A DNA stretch of 64,000 nucleotides from Plectrocnemia conspersa (lineage: Eukaryota; Arthropoda; Insecta; Trichoptera; Polycentropodidae). Where the stretch lies: contig VTFK01000215.1 of NCBI GenBank assembly GCA_009617715.1, positions 186,001-250,000 on the forward strand, given 5' to 3'. A model generated the notes under the pieces. That model had not been told where the DNA came from. It saw nothing but the letters and a program-made list of their open reading frames with translations, and did no database searches. Positions 49,732-60,520 of this stretch are shown in pieces (positions within the stretch are counted from its first letter, which is position 1; the number at the start of each line of letters is the position of its first letter). A program made the translations under genes and the position numbers.

Positions 49732-50255
49732 GACAATTCAACCACTATTGTAATCTACTCCTTGTATTAACGATTTTGAAAGTTCATCTTATAGTTACAC
49801 TTCAAAAGCGTGAGCTTATTTCGTTGATTGAATATGCAAATAATATTAGCAACTGTGATTCGCTAGAGACGTCTTGAATCAAGATTATAAAGGATCTGTC
49901 ACATCCCTAGACGATCAAACGATTTGAAACGAGAGGATCAGACGATTCGAAATGGTAGACAACCAGACCGAGACCGAAAACAAACAATAACAACAAAAAT
50001 CGTATTTTTTATTACTTACTTTATAAAGTAGTTGATTTTTGCGAGATTATATTGTTTTTTTTTATTGTTTTTTTTATTAATAACACAACATACGAATCCT
50101 AAAACAGCTGCACAATTCATTTTTATGTTTTTTAAATGACCATTTCAAACAAATCAAAAGAAAAAGCATTTCGTATTGAAAGTAAGGCATAACAATAAAT
50201 CTCGGGATTAAACAATAACGTTAATAATTGCACGACCACCCATTAGCACGTCCAT

Positions 50256-50356
50256 TCCGAGGCGTTACTCACTCGCAAGCATCCATAATCACCGAAAAAG
50301 CTAATCTTTGTGTGGAAAGGATGCGCGATGGACAAAGCGTTCTACCCTTCGCAAAA
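50256..50356 (+). repeat. ~100-bp dispersed repeat, copy 2
   Basis: GAGGCGTTACTCACTCGCAA ... TTTGTGTGGAAAGGATGCGC ... CAAAGCGTTCTACCC matches the minus strand of 43368-43467. Open frames of 107, 80 and 64 codons overlap here on both strands (50228-50624). Their overlap and repeat content argue against a gene, though the whole ~400-bp GC-richer block may be one unrecognised element. Confidence 0.6.
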
Positions 50357-50639
50357 TATACCCTTGTTAAAAATTCGGACGTTTCATTTTTAAAATGTGT
50401 AAAACACATTTCGTGGATGTATCCAAAAAGTGATGCATTGGCCCGCCATCATCCTCATCTACGATTTGCCCGAGCTGTCTCAAACCAGAAATATAAAATA
50501 TGCGCCAGGAGAGATGCCAATGAGTCACAGTACGGGACACATTCAACTTGACACTAAGAGCTTTTCCTGCGCCTATTTTGGCTGCAATGTCACACCCTTT
50601 TGCCCTCAAAACCCTAACGTTTAATTGTTTTTGCGTATA

Positions 50640-51744
50640 TGTAAATATATATGTACATATATTATTTACTTTTATCTTTTACCATAGAAAAAAAATAGGT
50701 CAAAATATTTAAAATGTGACTATTAATATGACTATTCGGGACAGTGAATATTTTTGGTCCTAACAACCATATATGTGGTCTGCTCGTTACATGTAACCCA
50801 GCACATGTACATATATTAAAAAAATGCTATTTGCAGAACTCAAATGGGTCACGTAAAATCATCATTTGTTGACCCGCGGGTCATAGTTACCGAGTCCTGA
50901 TCTATACTATGTTTTATAGTAGTAAAAACCAAAAATATTGATGCACATTTTCAAAACAAACATTTTTGATAACAACTGAAAGTTAAACTCATGACAAACA
51001 TCACCTAATGGTGCTTAATATATTTTTTGGCGAAACGTCGTAGAGACGGGCCGTAAAAATCAACATAGAGAAAATCACAAAATTATTATAGTTATTTATT
51101 TTAAATACATAACATATTTAAATAAATCTGAAGTATTTAACATGACCATTATTTATTTATTTATTTAACATATAAAACACCTATTGCTGAATTTTAATTT
51201 TAACAGCTTAACGCCTAAGGACTCGTATAAGAGTCTTGAAAGAACATTGTTTAGTCACCGTGAATTCAAGCATGTGTCCTGCATCATGCGTTTTCTTTTA
51301 TTGAAAAAATACTGAGATACCATCAAGTTTATCTCTATATGATAATTATAGATAATAGTATACTATTTCTCCGTACTATTAAATAAAAAATAAATTATAT
51401 TTTACTACAAATTTTTGTAAAAAGAGTCGTTTTATCTCATTACAAAGCAATGCAATGAAACGTTTTTGGGGCACGTGAAATTTTTTTTTTAAATGTATGA
51501 ACCATAATTAATTATTTATTATAAAAAATAATATTTTATGTTACACTGCTTGAACAGAAATAAATTTCAGGGGCAAACTGTCTGGCTAGGTAAATATAAA
51601 ACCAATCCAATCAAAAGAAATCGAAACATCCCGGTTGATAATACATCAATTAATAATGTTTTTCAACCTAAAATTCTGTTACTTAAAAATTAAAAAGTAA
51701 AATTGTTACGTTATATGTACATAAATTAGATAACACAGTAATCA
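50640..51744. other. AT-rich spacer with a worn hAT-like end near 50870
   Basis: TTGACCCGCGGGTCATAGTT at about 50867-50890 resembles the subterminal region of hAT-type elements, but no partner end was found. Nothing else is supported. Confidence 0.4.
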
Positions 51745-52000
51745 AAGAACTCCCAAAAAATATCATCCATTATCTTACAAACATTTTCACCGAGTGTTTG
51801 TTATTTTGAAATTTCCTCACCATTTAGAAAATCGCAATGGTTCACAAATTAAGAAACCATTGGGGAAAAGCTACAATTCAGATAAATTATCACCGTATTA
51901 TTTTATTGCCGTCATTAAGTAAAATAATTTAAAAAAATAATAATATTGCACTTAAAAGAATCTCTGAGGAATAAAATTATGAACGACAAAATACATAAAT
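51745..52000 (+). pseudogene. Jockey-clade LINE RT fragment
   Basis: Frames give LPKNIIHYLTNIFTECLLF, then NFLTI-KIAMVHK and IILLPSLSKII, followed by ALKRISEE. This follows the jockey order 'LPxKxxxYLTxIFNAxLRLxxFPxxWKxAxVxxIxKP...YRPISLLPSLSKxFEK'. Stops interrupt it and YRPIS is corrupted. It is the third copy in the window, after 4809-6180 and 22175-23110. Confidence 0.6.
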
Positions 52001-52189
52001 TGAAAATGATTGCTATGGTTACAAACCAGATATTATATGTTTTATAATATGCATGTTTAAATGCTTCTATATTTTTTTGTATAAACGATTTTTAAGAAAT
52101 ATCCGTTAATAATATAATATAATTTTCACTCACCAAATTGTTCGACGTCCTTTTTCTGCTCACAACTGTCACGGACACATTTATTTTCA

Positions 52190-52290
52190 TCACAACACTT
52201 TATCACTTTTTCACTATTTATATTTATTTTTATTATTAACACTTTTTACACCACACTATATCACTATTTATATTTATTTTTATTATTTAC
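52190..52290. repeat. Two tandem ~58-bp units
   Basis: TCACTATTTATATTTATTTT followed by TATTATTAACACTTT occurs twice in a row, separated by TTACACCACACTATA. Confidence 0.8.
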
Positions 52291-52299
52291 ACTTTGATT

Positions 52300-52620
52300 T
52301 ACACAAACATTCGTCAATATGAAGACGAATTTCACAATTTCTGCACATGTATGGTGTATCTTTTTTTATTCCATGTGCAGAACAATCACAACACTTTCTT
52401 CTCAAATATTTCTCCACACTTTTGGTTTTTTAGCTTATCCGAAAGCCTTGCTGGTGGACCGACAGCACGGACAAGGCAAGATGTGTTAAGAACTGGTTAA
52501 ATGTCTTCAGAATCGATATATTCCACTGAATTCTGCATCCATCCTTTAGCCTCACTCAAAAGAAGATCTTTAAATTTAATTTTGCTGTTACGATTCAAAT
52601 TTTACTAGACACTAAACGAA
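52300..52620 (-). pseudogene. piggyBac-family transposase C-terminus relic
   Basis: The minus strand reads VRAVGPPARLSDKLKNQK and, after a frame change, YLRRKCCDCSAHGIKKDTPY followed by MCRNCE. This is the proline-rich linker and the start of the cysteine-rich C-terminal domain of piggyBac transposases ('GPPxRLSxxxxxH ... RRKCRVCxxxGxRxxTRYxCxxC'), which binds the subterminal DNA of the element. The C-x2-C...C-x2-C spacing is retained, while the final Cys/His pair is not visible. No DDE part and no TTAA-flanked ends were found. It differs from the relic at 26150-27250, so at least two piggyBac families occur here. Confidence 0.68.
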
Positions 52621-53994
52621 TAAAATGCGCGTTGAAATAAAAAAACAAACAACGGTTTTAGTTTATTCCATTGTTTTTTGAAATAATATGTAACTATGTA
52701 TAAAAATTAATCAATAACTGGTTTCACTTTCGCTACTGTACTATTTGAAATTGTTGCATTTTTAACAAAATGCAAAACAAATATCTATTTCTTGACGTAA
52801 TTTTTCGAAATATCGACGTCTGGATTATGGGGTTAGTTGAACTTATGAACTACACCTATTATAATAAGTAAAGTAAATCATTTTTTAGTTCATTGAAAAG
52901 TGATTTAGTTTTTCAGTGCATAGTGTATATAACAGAAGAGTAGAATTATTAAGTAATTTTCACCTTTAAGTGTACATTTAATTAACTTATATATCAGCGA
53001 AATATAGCGATTATCTCTAAACGTATAAGTCAATTTCATCCTACTATGTGCCAGTATAATGCATAATTTATTCTTAAGCACCTTGAATCGTACTTGTATG
53101 TATACCCATGTGGTACCTTATGCAAGACATTAGATCACCTTGCAACGTACATAATAGTTGAGAACATCTGTTGGTTTGGATATTGTTTGAATACTTGTGG
53201 GCGATAATTTTATGTGTCAATCAATAGTTCAATAATCATCTACTTGACATTTAATATATGATTTTAGTAAAGTTTTCCTGGTTTTCTAATTTTTTTGTTA
53301 CTAAAATATGTTTTTAATATACTACGTTGCACGAACAATGATAAAAAAATATATTAATAATTTCGATGAATCAACGTGAACTAAAGAAATTTAATATATT
53401 TTGTAAATATGTTAATATTTTACATACATAATTAAATTTGACATTTAGTGATACTTATTCGAATAGTTTATTAGTAATTTTAAAACTTGATTATGATCTA
53501 TATATATATATTATAAAAAATCGTGTAAAAATCGTGTTAAAAACTTACTAATTAAATGTATCTTAAAAATATTAACAAATCTCAGTTTCGAAACTATTTA
53601 TTATAAAATTTATAAAGTTTTTATTAATATCAAAATAAAACCTTAATGATGTTATGGTATCTATAAACGGAATTACAAAATTAAATATTTTACAGTATAT
53701 ATATATATATATAACAATAGTTTGCTCCAAAATTAAAAGTATTTTAATTTTACTTTTTAATATTCTTAAAAAGGTTAAGTTAATTTAAAAATACCATATT
53801 TATTTTAAATTCTTTTATTAACCAAAAACTTTTGCTCCTTTTTCGATAAAATTACCGTTTTTCATTATATTTAATTTATTCTGCAACATTTTTTTCAATA
53901 GAATTTTAATCGATAATTCATTATGCACAAAGAAATTTCTTCATTTCATGAAACAAATTGTATAATAAGTCCTTTGCTTAATATTTGTTTTATT
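52621..53994. other. AT-rich spacer
   Basis: Contains only a short TA run near 53697. No gene or paired repeats were seen. Confidence 0.5.
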
Positions 53995-54002
53995 CTTTAT
54001 AG

Positions 54003-55006
54003 CGGTGATTCCCAATTGGGTTCTACCGCCCCCTGGGGGGCGCTGGAGGATTACGGGGGGCGGTAGCAAGCTTGGGTGCAATTGCGGGCGATGGAACGAT
54101 CCAGTGGCATAAAAACAGAGATGGGAAATTCATGAAAAACCTTTCATATATATTTCATCTGTTGTGTAACATATAATTAAAGTCCTAATTTTTAATCTCT
54201 AAATAACAAGTTATAACCTGCAGATATTAGAAGGCAAGCATGTTAGGAAGTCCGGCATACATTGGCAGAAAAAGCTCCAAGATGTTAAAGACTCATTATG
54301 TGAGTATTTAAAAAAAAATTATACAGCTTGATGAGCTAACTTTGCAAAAAAATTAGGCATATGTGTGATTTATAAAATATAATAAAAATGGCAAAAGTTT
54401 TTTTTATGCTAAAAATTTTAAAACTGATATTTTGGACGTGAAAACTAGATGAAACATAATAGAGGCCATACTAGAATTCTTTTTTTACGATTTAGCCAAC
54501 ACCTCAAAAGTTATTTTATGTTTGAGAACCTTAGGGGGGTGGAATCTAGTTTTATTAGATTATATTACAATTTCGCCAGACGATGTATGGCAAGATGTTT
54601 TCTCAGAGGGGTGGTAGAGAAGCTGGCGCAGGGATGATGTCCGTTGGAGGTCCTTGAATGTCTTGTAGATGCCTGCAGCGAGTGTCTGGAGGCAGTTCCT
54701 CTTGCTGCGATGATCGTGATCGGAAATCTCAGGTCGTTTTTCGGTGGAGGCGCGTCTGCCAGACGTAGTGAATCTGCTGGTCTTTTCGAGTGGCTGCTGG
54801 TGACTGCCTTTTCCTCATCGGAGTCCAGGCTTAAGTATCCAAAGCTGCAATGCTTGCTGATCAATCGCAATTATGCAGCGATCATTCAACCAATCGCTAC
54901 ATTCGCTTTTGTTTATTCACATAAAGAAAATAGATTTACAGGGGGGCACTGAGCATGTTCATATCTAAAAAGGGAGCGGTAGACTTATTAAGTTTGGGAA
55001 TATCTG
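54003..55006. mobile_element. hAT-like non-coding element with an LTR inserted in it
   Basis: The left end CGGTGATTCCCAATTGGG with TCTACCGCCCCCT matches the reverse complement of the right end, CAGATATTCCCAAACTTA with TCTACCGCTCCCT. Flanking 8-mers CTTTATAG (53995-54002) and CTTTAAAG (55007-55014) differ at one base, as expected of an aged hAT duplication. Removing the nested LTR and one duplication leaves roughly 600 bp with no coding capacity. Confidence 0.68.
54540..54940 (-). mobile_element. Solo LTR, minus strand, nested in the hAT-like element
   Basis: The 401-bp block reads TGTAAATC...GATTCCA on the minus strand, so it has TG...CA ends with a short inverted repeat. GGGGG lies on both sides (54535-54539 and 54941-54945), consistent with a 5-bp LTR target duplication. 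Inside, TTAAGCCTGGACTCCGATGA then GGAAAAGGCAG parallels ATAAGCCCGGACTCCGACGA then GGAGACGGCAG in the 40341 LTR, and AATAAAA lies near the 3' end. Overlapping 101-102-codon open frames on both strands (54565-54952) fall inside it and are not genes. Confidence 0.72.
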
Positions 55007-55014
55007 CTTTAAAG

Positions 55015-55679
55015 CATCTAAGATTTTTTTTAAATTAAACAGATGTTTTTATATTGACAATATTTTTTACATATATATATTTCTGAACAATTTTTTGCTG
55101 CTTTTATAAAAAATTTTACTAGATTGAAAAAAAATCAGAATGTAAATATTAGCTATTTCTCATATTTTAATTTTACAAAATATTTCGTGCTTCGAGAGCT
55201 TATTTTAAAACCTCGATCAAGTAATCCAAAGTTGAACACGCCATTTTTTTAATACAGATTATGTAATTTTTAACTTTTATTCATTAATTACAAATAATTT
55301 TATTTAGCATTTTTCAATCTAAAATGTGAAATAGTAATCCATTAAAAAGTGTAATATATTATGATAACATAAACACCTTGCATCAAAAACCACTAATTTA
55401 TAAGTCGAATATAATCTAAATATACTCATTAATATTTCAATAATGTTATTTGCAGATACTATGATTTGTAATTAATGTATGAATAATAAATAGAAAAAAG
55501 CCGCCTACAGACGTCTGTCATAGCGTAATGCTGATCCTAATTACTCTATTCATCATATAATTCGTTTCGAAGTATGTAATACATTTATAATAGATAGTAA
55601 AGAGAAACCATTAAGATGTAGTCGTTCTCTATTAAACTCACATTTTATATATTAGACAAAACATAAAATATAACACAAA
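55015..55679. other. AT-rich spacer
   Basis: No supportable feature. Confidence 0.5.
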
Positions 55680-55689
55680 ATAATCATTT

Positions 55690-56045
55690 TACATTATATG
55701 TTCACATGGCAACACAGATTATCTCTCGCGCGAATGTTTGATGATCATTTCACCAACTTTCTCGTGTTGCTCTGTGCTAGACACTATTTGACAGTCGTTC
55801 CGAATATCATTCAGAATGCAATAGGTGAAACGTGTGTATCCCTTTCCGGTATATGTAAATAGATAGAGATAGTCGCTTTATTGTATTTATCGATTCGAAT
55901 CGTAAAACGAACGTCGGGTGTCAGATATAAAAGCTGACCGTCAATGAAAGTGAGAAAAAGCGGTAATACTCGTAATCAGCCATCGTCAACCTGTGCATTA
56001 TTTATTGTACAATAAATGTTACAGTGAATGTGTATTACAAGTTAT
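55690..56045 (+). other. LTR-like or promoter-like block
   Basis: A GC-richer block carries CAGATATAAAAGCTGACC (a TATA box, about 55922) and AATAAATGTTACA about 85 bp downstream, then ends near GTGTATTACA. This U3-R-U5-like order resembles a small LTR. I could not find matching TG...CA borders with a 4-5-bp duplication, so a host promoter or other element is equally possible. Confidence 0.35.
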
Positions 56046-56170
56046 ATTTTCACTAGCGTTTCAGTGAAACCATATTTGAATACATATTAACTACTAGTGA
56101 GAATATAATTTAACTGATAGTGCTAGAAAAATTGTAATATATGCTACTTTAAAATATCTGATATAAATGA

Positions 56171-56391
56171 AATTCGATTGTGCTTTTTTTTTTTTTTTTT
56201 TTTTTAATGTTTATTTCAAAAATAATTTAGTTTTATACAAGTTATAAATTACATGTTTCTGGCTTTTAGCCATTATCATGTTTACAAGCGAAATTACAAT
56301 AGTATAAATAAAAATAGAGGCAACAATATGCAATATTTAATAAGTAAAATTTAAGGAGAAAATACTAAAACCTTTAATTCGATTGTGCTTT
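56171..56391 (-). mobile_element. Truncated retro-insertion with poly(A) tail and perfect 16-bp duplication
   Basis: AATTCGATTGTGCTTT occurs at 56171-56186 and 56376-56391. The 189 bp between starts with about 20 T residues, the complement of a poly(A) tail. On the minus strand the end of the insert reads AGCCAGAAACATGTAATTTA ... GAAATAAACATT and then poly(A), so a polyadenylation signal lies just before the tail. It is the 5'-truncated 3' end of a LINE transcript or another reverse-transcribed RNA. The intact tail and perfect duplication suggest a recent insertion. Confidence 0.85.
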
Positions 56392-57324
56392 AAATTTGGT
56401 TTGAGCGATGTGACACCATAATTTTGTAAATCTCTGATCATGTGGAAATACGTTCACATGATCATCCGTTTATGAGTGAATACAGTTTCACTGATACTTG
56501 ACAGTGAAATTATAAATTAGTTTTTGCTACACTTTGACTAGCTTAATTAGTTAAATTATATTTATACAACTAACTTCACTGTAACATATATACCTAAAAT
56601 ATATTTTGATGATTTTTTGAAAACATTAGATTATTGTAAATTGTTAATTGCCAAAATCAAATGAGCTGAATTTGCATTTAAAAATAAAAATTGAAAATGA
56701 AAACCATAATGATACAAATAATCACAAATTCCTTATTAGTTTATTAAAATTATATAAATATTGGTTTAAAATTAATTTCTAAGAAACGTTGTTATCTCCC
56801 TTTGGGGTAATTTACGGTCGCCACAGCTTAATTATGTTTATCGATTGAAATTATATCATAATGTAATTCCGTAGCACGTTTCATTTAATATAACATACGT
56901 TTCAGAGTATTTTATGTTTGATTCGATCTAAATCCGTCTAAATAATAATTTAAATCAAGCTAAGACGTACTAAATGTAAGTCCAAGGGCCGCAATGAGAG
57001 CAAGCCATTTAAAGCTGAATTTTAAAATGTGTTTGGTCAATTTTAGCTTGGAGAGTCAAATTTAAGTTTATATATTAAACGCTAGATTTCTAATTTACGG
57101 TTACAAATATATTATAATTGATTGTTTTAGTGTGGTTGATTTTATTTTACACTTCTCAAAATATTTATTTTATCTTTCAAAAGATGTTAAAATAGCTGTA
57201 TCGTCAGCGCAGATAAAAAAAATCGCATATTTTTTATTAGTGGCCCAAGAAAATTTCAGTTCATTATTTAGTGAAACAACATAGCCTCTACTTTACAAAT
57301 ATGAGCGTATCAATGTATGTCTTA
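56392..57324. other. AT-rich spacer
   Basis: No gene or repeat signature was supported. Confidence 0.5.
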
Positions 57325-58348
57325 TGCCTGCACTACACTCTCTGGAAGTTGTATGAACCGAAGTTACAACTGAAGTTACGGATTCGAGTAAGCGACCACA
57401 CTGCCACAAATTTCATATGCCGTCCGGACGGTGGCTGCTGTCACGTACAGCTGGCATATTTGCGCGCGATCGAAAAATGTGCCAAATAATCGCAATTTTT
57501 AAATTGTCATATTATTAAAATTACGCTACTGATAATTATAAAAGTTTGTGTGGGCACTCGCCAATACAATATCAGTGAAAACTTTTCGGTCGTAAATATT
57601 CAATTTACGCAAAATCTTTGTCGGCTTTTGCAAAATGCCATAAGGCATAAAAATGATACTTCAGAATACGAACACCACGTCTGTAACTATCCTAAAATTT
57701 GTCGCCATCGATTCTGAATAAGAATTCGTTATGGTGTGACATTTATATAAACCGATCTAGGAAAATACATAATGATATTCGAAACGATTTTTCTTAACAA
57801 AATCAAGTACCACTAATTATTTAATTTTATATGAAAAAAATATAATAACGATATATGTTAGAAGAATATAATTATTCCCTTTTGGTGCCCTAAAATATTC
57901 AAAGATATCAGTAAGAATCTGTTGAAGTCCCCGATAAGCATGTGGTAGTATAATTTGACCACGTGATCACGATGCAGCGCTCAACGTGCGTGTTAACCAT
58001 AGGACGCCTACGTGCATACTGAAATTGAAGCGAGTTACTCGTTCTGCGAAACACCATATCATTATCTCTTTCACTCTCGTCACTTAACACGCAAGAGAGC
58101 AAAAGGGGAAGTATCTCACCGCTCGTGCTCGAACGAGCAGCTGCGACTCGGAAATAATGCTGACAATGTTCGGAAGCACTCGAAGCTGGCCAAGTCGACT
58201 GAATTACCCCCCTCCCCCGTTCCTAGGTATTTTAGGACAACTTCCGAGAGATTTTAGAGCGGGCAGAACCGAACTCGACCGAAGTAACCTACTATATTCT
58301 CCGTCCTTGGCCAACCTTGGCCAACTTACAGAGAGTGTTTTGCAGGCA
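57325..58348 (+). mobile_element. Non-coding TIR DNA transposon, copy B
   Basis: Starts TGCCTGCACTACACTCTCTG and ends CAGAGAGTGTTTTGCAGGCA, in the same orientation as copy A and alignable along its length. It is about 50 bp shorter, with part of the right half missing. Open frames at 57271-57489, 57908-58257 and 58157-58372 overlap each other on both strands inside the element and are not genes. Flanks are TTA before and TTT after. Confidence 0.8.
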
Positions 58349-58462
58349 TTTGTACAGTTACTATCAAGTTAATTAATTGTCGAATGATTTTTTGTGAAAG
58401 ACAAAATAATAAACGGACATTAATTATCTTATCTAAAAATAATATTGACACGAACAATTTTA

Positions 58463-58610
58463 CTCCTGATGAACATGCAGCAAACAACACGAGAGCAATT
58501 GTCCGTGAGAGCAATAGTCTCTGCGTGCAATTGTCCGTGAGAGCAATAGTCCCTGAATACAATTGTCCTGAGAGCAGTTGTCGTAGAAGCAATTGTCACC
58601 GAACTTTTTT
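58463..58610 (+). repeat. Minisatellite of ~16-bp AGCAATTGTCCGTGAG units, copy 2
   Basis: About seven degenerate units (AGCAATTGTCCGTGAG, AGCAATAGTCCCTGAAT and variants) follow CTGATGAACATGCAGCAAA and end at GTCACCGAACTTTTTT, as at 22055-22160. No LINE coding remnant follows this copy. A 103-codon frame through it is a repeat translation. Confidence 0.75.
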
Positions 58611-59836
58611 CTATATGCTGATGGAATATATAGAAAGTTGTTATTCATTCTTAATAAAAATTAGCTGTTGTTATATTTTAGAGCAACTAGATTAGATCAT
58701 AAAATGATATATTTAATGCTCAATTGCAATGAAGATATTCAATATCAAATTTTAATTTTGGCGAATGGGTGGTAATGGTTGGCAATCATACACAGATAGT
58801 TATTAAATCATAACTGGCGGTCGAGGCCCCGCCGGCCGTCGCACTTAATGTTGCCCTTGCCGTCGCGTCGTCACATCGGTGTTACTAAAGTGCCGCTTAG
58901 TTTTTTGACCAAATAAATCGGCCCCCCACCAAATTCTCTATATTTTGTGGAATATTTATTTGGCAATGGAATGCACCGTTTCTCTGTACCTTTATTTCCG
59001 ATGTCATCTGAGGTATCGATCTTCACACCTCCCACGCAGATGTTGCATCATTTTCGATACTCTCTGGCTATTATTTATAGTAACGCAACATTTTAATCAT
59101 GACTTCTCTTTCATTCATATGATGCAATATATTAATATATTTTGTGCACAATATTAGTTTCAATAAATAAAATTAAAATACGCTAAGCTATTTGGGTAAA
59201 TTAGATACAGATTCCAAAACAGTAAAAAAAACGAACTAAACATCCGGAGATGAGCTCACACACAAAACCGGTTGCGAACCACTGTCCGAGCACTGGTAAA
59301 GGTTTCGTTAGTGCCTCAGTAGGCTGCGAAGCGTCGAGCCGGACGGGTGTGTGTCGCGCTTTTCATCCAACCCGATGTTTATATCATATCGTAGTTGTCG
59401 GAAATCTGACGTTTGCTTTGTTGACAATTTTACAAAACAGCAACATTACAATTTCATTACCTAAATACCCACAGAGCGAGCGTTAAGCGGTTAACTTTAA
59501 ACCGACGTTTAGCGCGCTATTCGTTTCGTTTAAAGCCCAAATAAAACGTGCATGGTGTTTATTTATGTGATTTTGGCCAAAAGCGCTTGTAAATATTTAC
59601 ATATCATACATATGCCGGTGAAACTTTTTATAAATTCGTACATAAATAAATACACGCGTATGCACGAGATGTTTAACCCTCAAAGATGAAAAATTTAAAT
59701 AGTCGATGTATTTTTTCCAGTCGGTTAAATCGCAGTTAAATTTGACTATAATGCATCCAATGACAAAGTTGTGCTCAGTGCTTCGAAAATAGCGAAAATA
59801 TAATAAGAAACGCTTTTCAAGAATTGAGGGGACCAA
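58611..59836. other. Spacer with GC-richer blocks at 58800-58930 and 59240-59570
   Basis: GAGGCCCCGCCGGCCGTCGC near 58820 and a CpG-containing block around 59270-59560 (CCGACGTTTAGCGCGCTATT) stand out from the AT-rich flanks. They hold only a short unrecognised frame (59250-59486). They could be promoter-type DNA or worn elements. Confidence 0.35.
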
Positions 59837-60520
59837 AAGTAAGTTATATTATTATATTATAATCTTGTAAATGTATCGTATTTATAAATATGAAACGATC
59901 AAAAGGTTCGCTCTAAATATACGCACGAAGAAGAGGAATTCGTGCGTTAACATATTGCTCAAACGAGAATGTGAATATTTCAAAAATAATAATAGGTCGA
60001 TCAAAGAAAGCTTGACGCTTTACTTATAACGTATTGGATGAACCCAGATTTTATAAAACATGTTTAGGTTCAAAGCTTATTATTTTTTTTTGCCATGTTT
60101 TAAGTAATAATAAATTGCAATGGAACATCAAATGTAGACAATATTTAATTATTTTTCTTGTGTATTAAAAACGTATAATGTCAGCTTAATAAATTTGATA
60201 AACATATATTTTTGACAACACTTAATTTTTAAAATGTACAATATTTTTTTGTGAAATTTACTAAAATAAATTGAGTTATGATAATAAAATATTCGTACGA
60301 TTTTTTATGTTTATTTTAAATGCCAAATTTACATTTATTTGAACTATTGCAATCAACAGACCAATAAAGTTATTATTAAGCAATTATCGACTATAAACAA
60401 CATAATTTAGCAATAAAAGTATCATAAATAATAATATTGCATAACGTTTATACGCTTTTATTATATATATTTTTTACTATGTGATTAAAATAAAATATTG
60501 TTTTTCGAATTTATAATATT
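59837..60520. other. AT-rich spacer
   Basis: No supportable feature. Confidence 0.5.

Noticed and set aside
50228..50624. Frames of 107, 80 and 64 codons
   Set aside because: They overlap on both strands and begin in a dispersed repeat. No recognisable domain.
54565..54952. Overlapping 101- and 102-codon frames on opposite strands
   Set aside because: Both lie in the solo LTR at 54540-54940, which is GC-richer and therefore has fewer stop codons by chance.
58012..58695. Five frames of 62-103 codons
   Set aside because: They lie in TIR element copy B and in the adjacent 16-bp minisatellite, so they are repeat translations.
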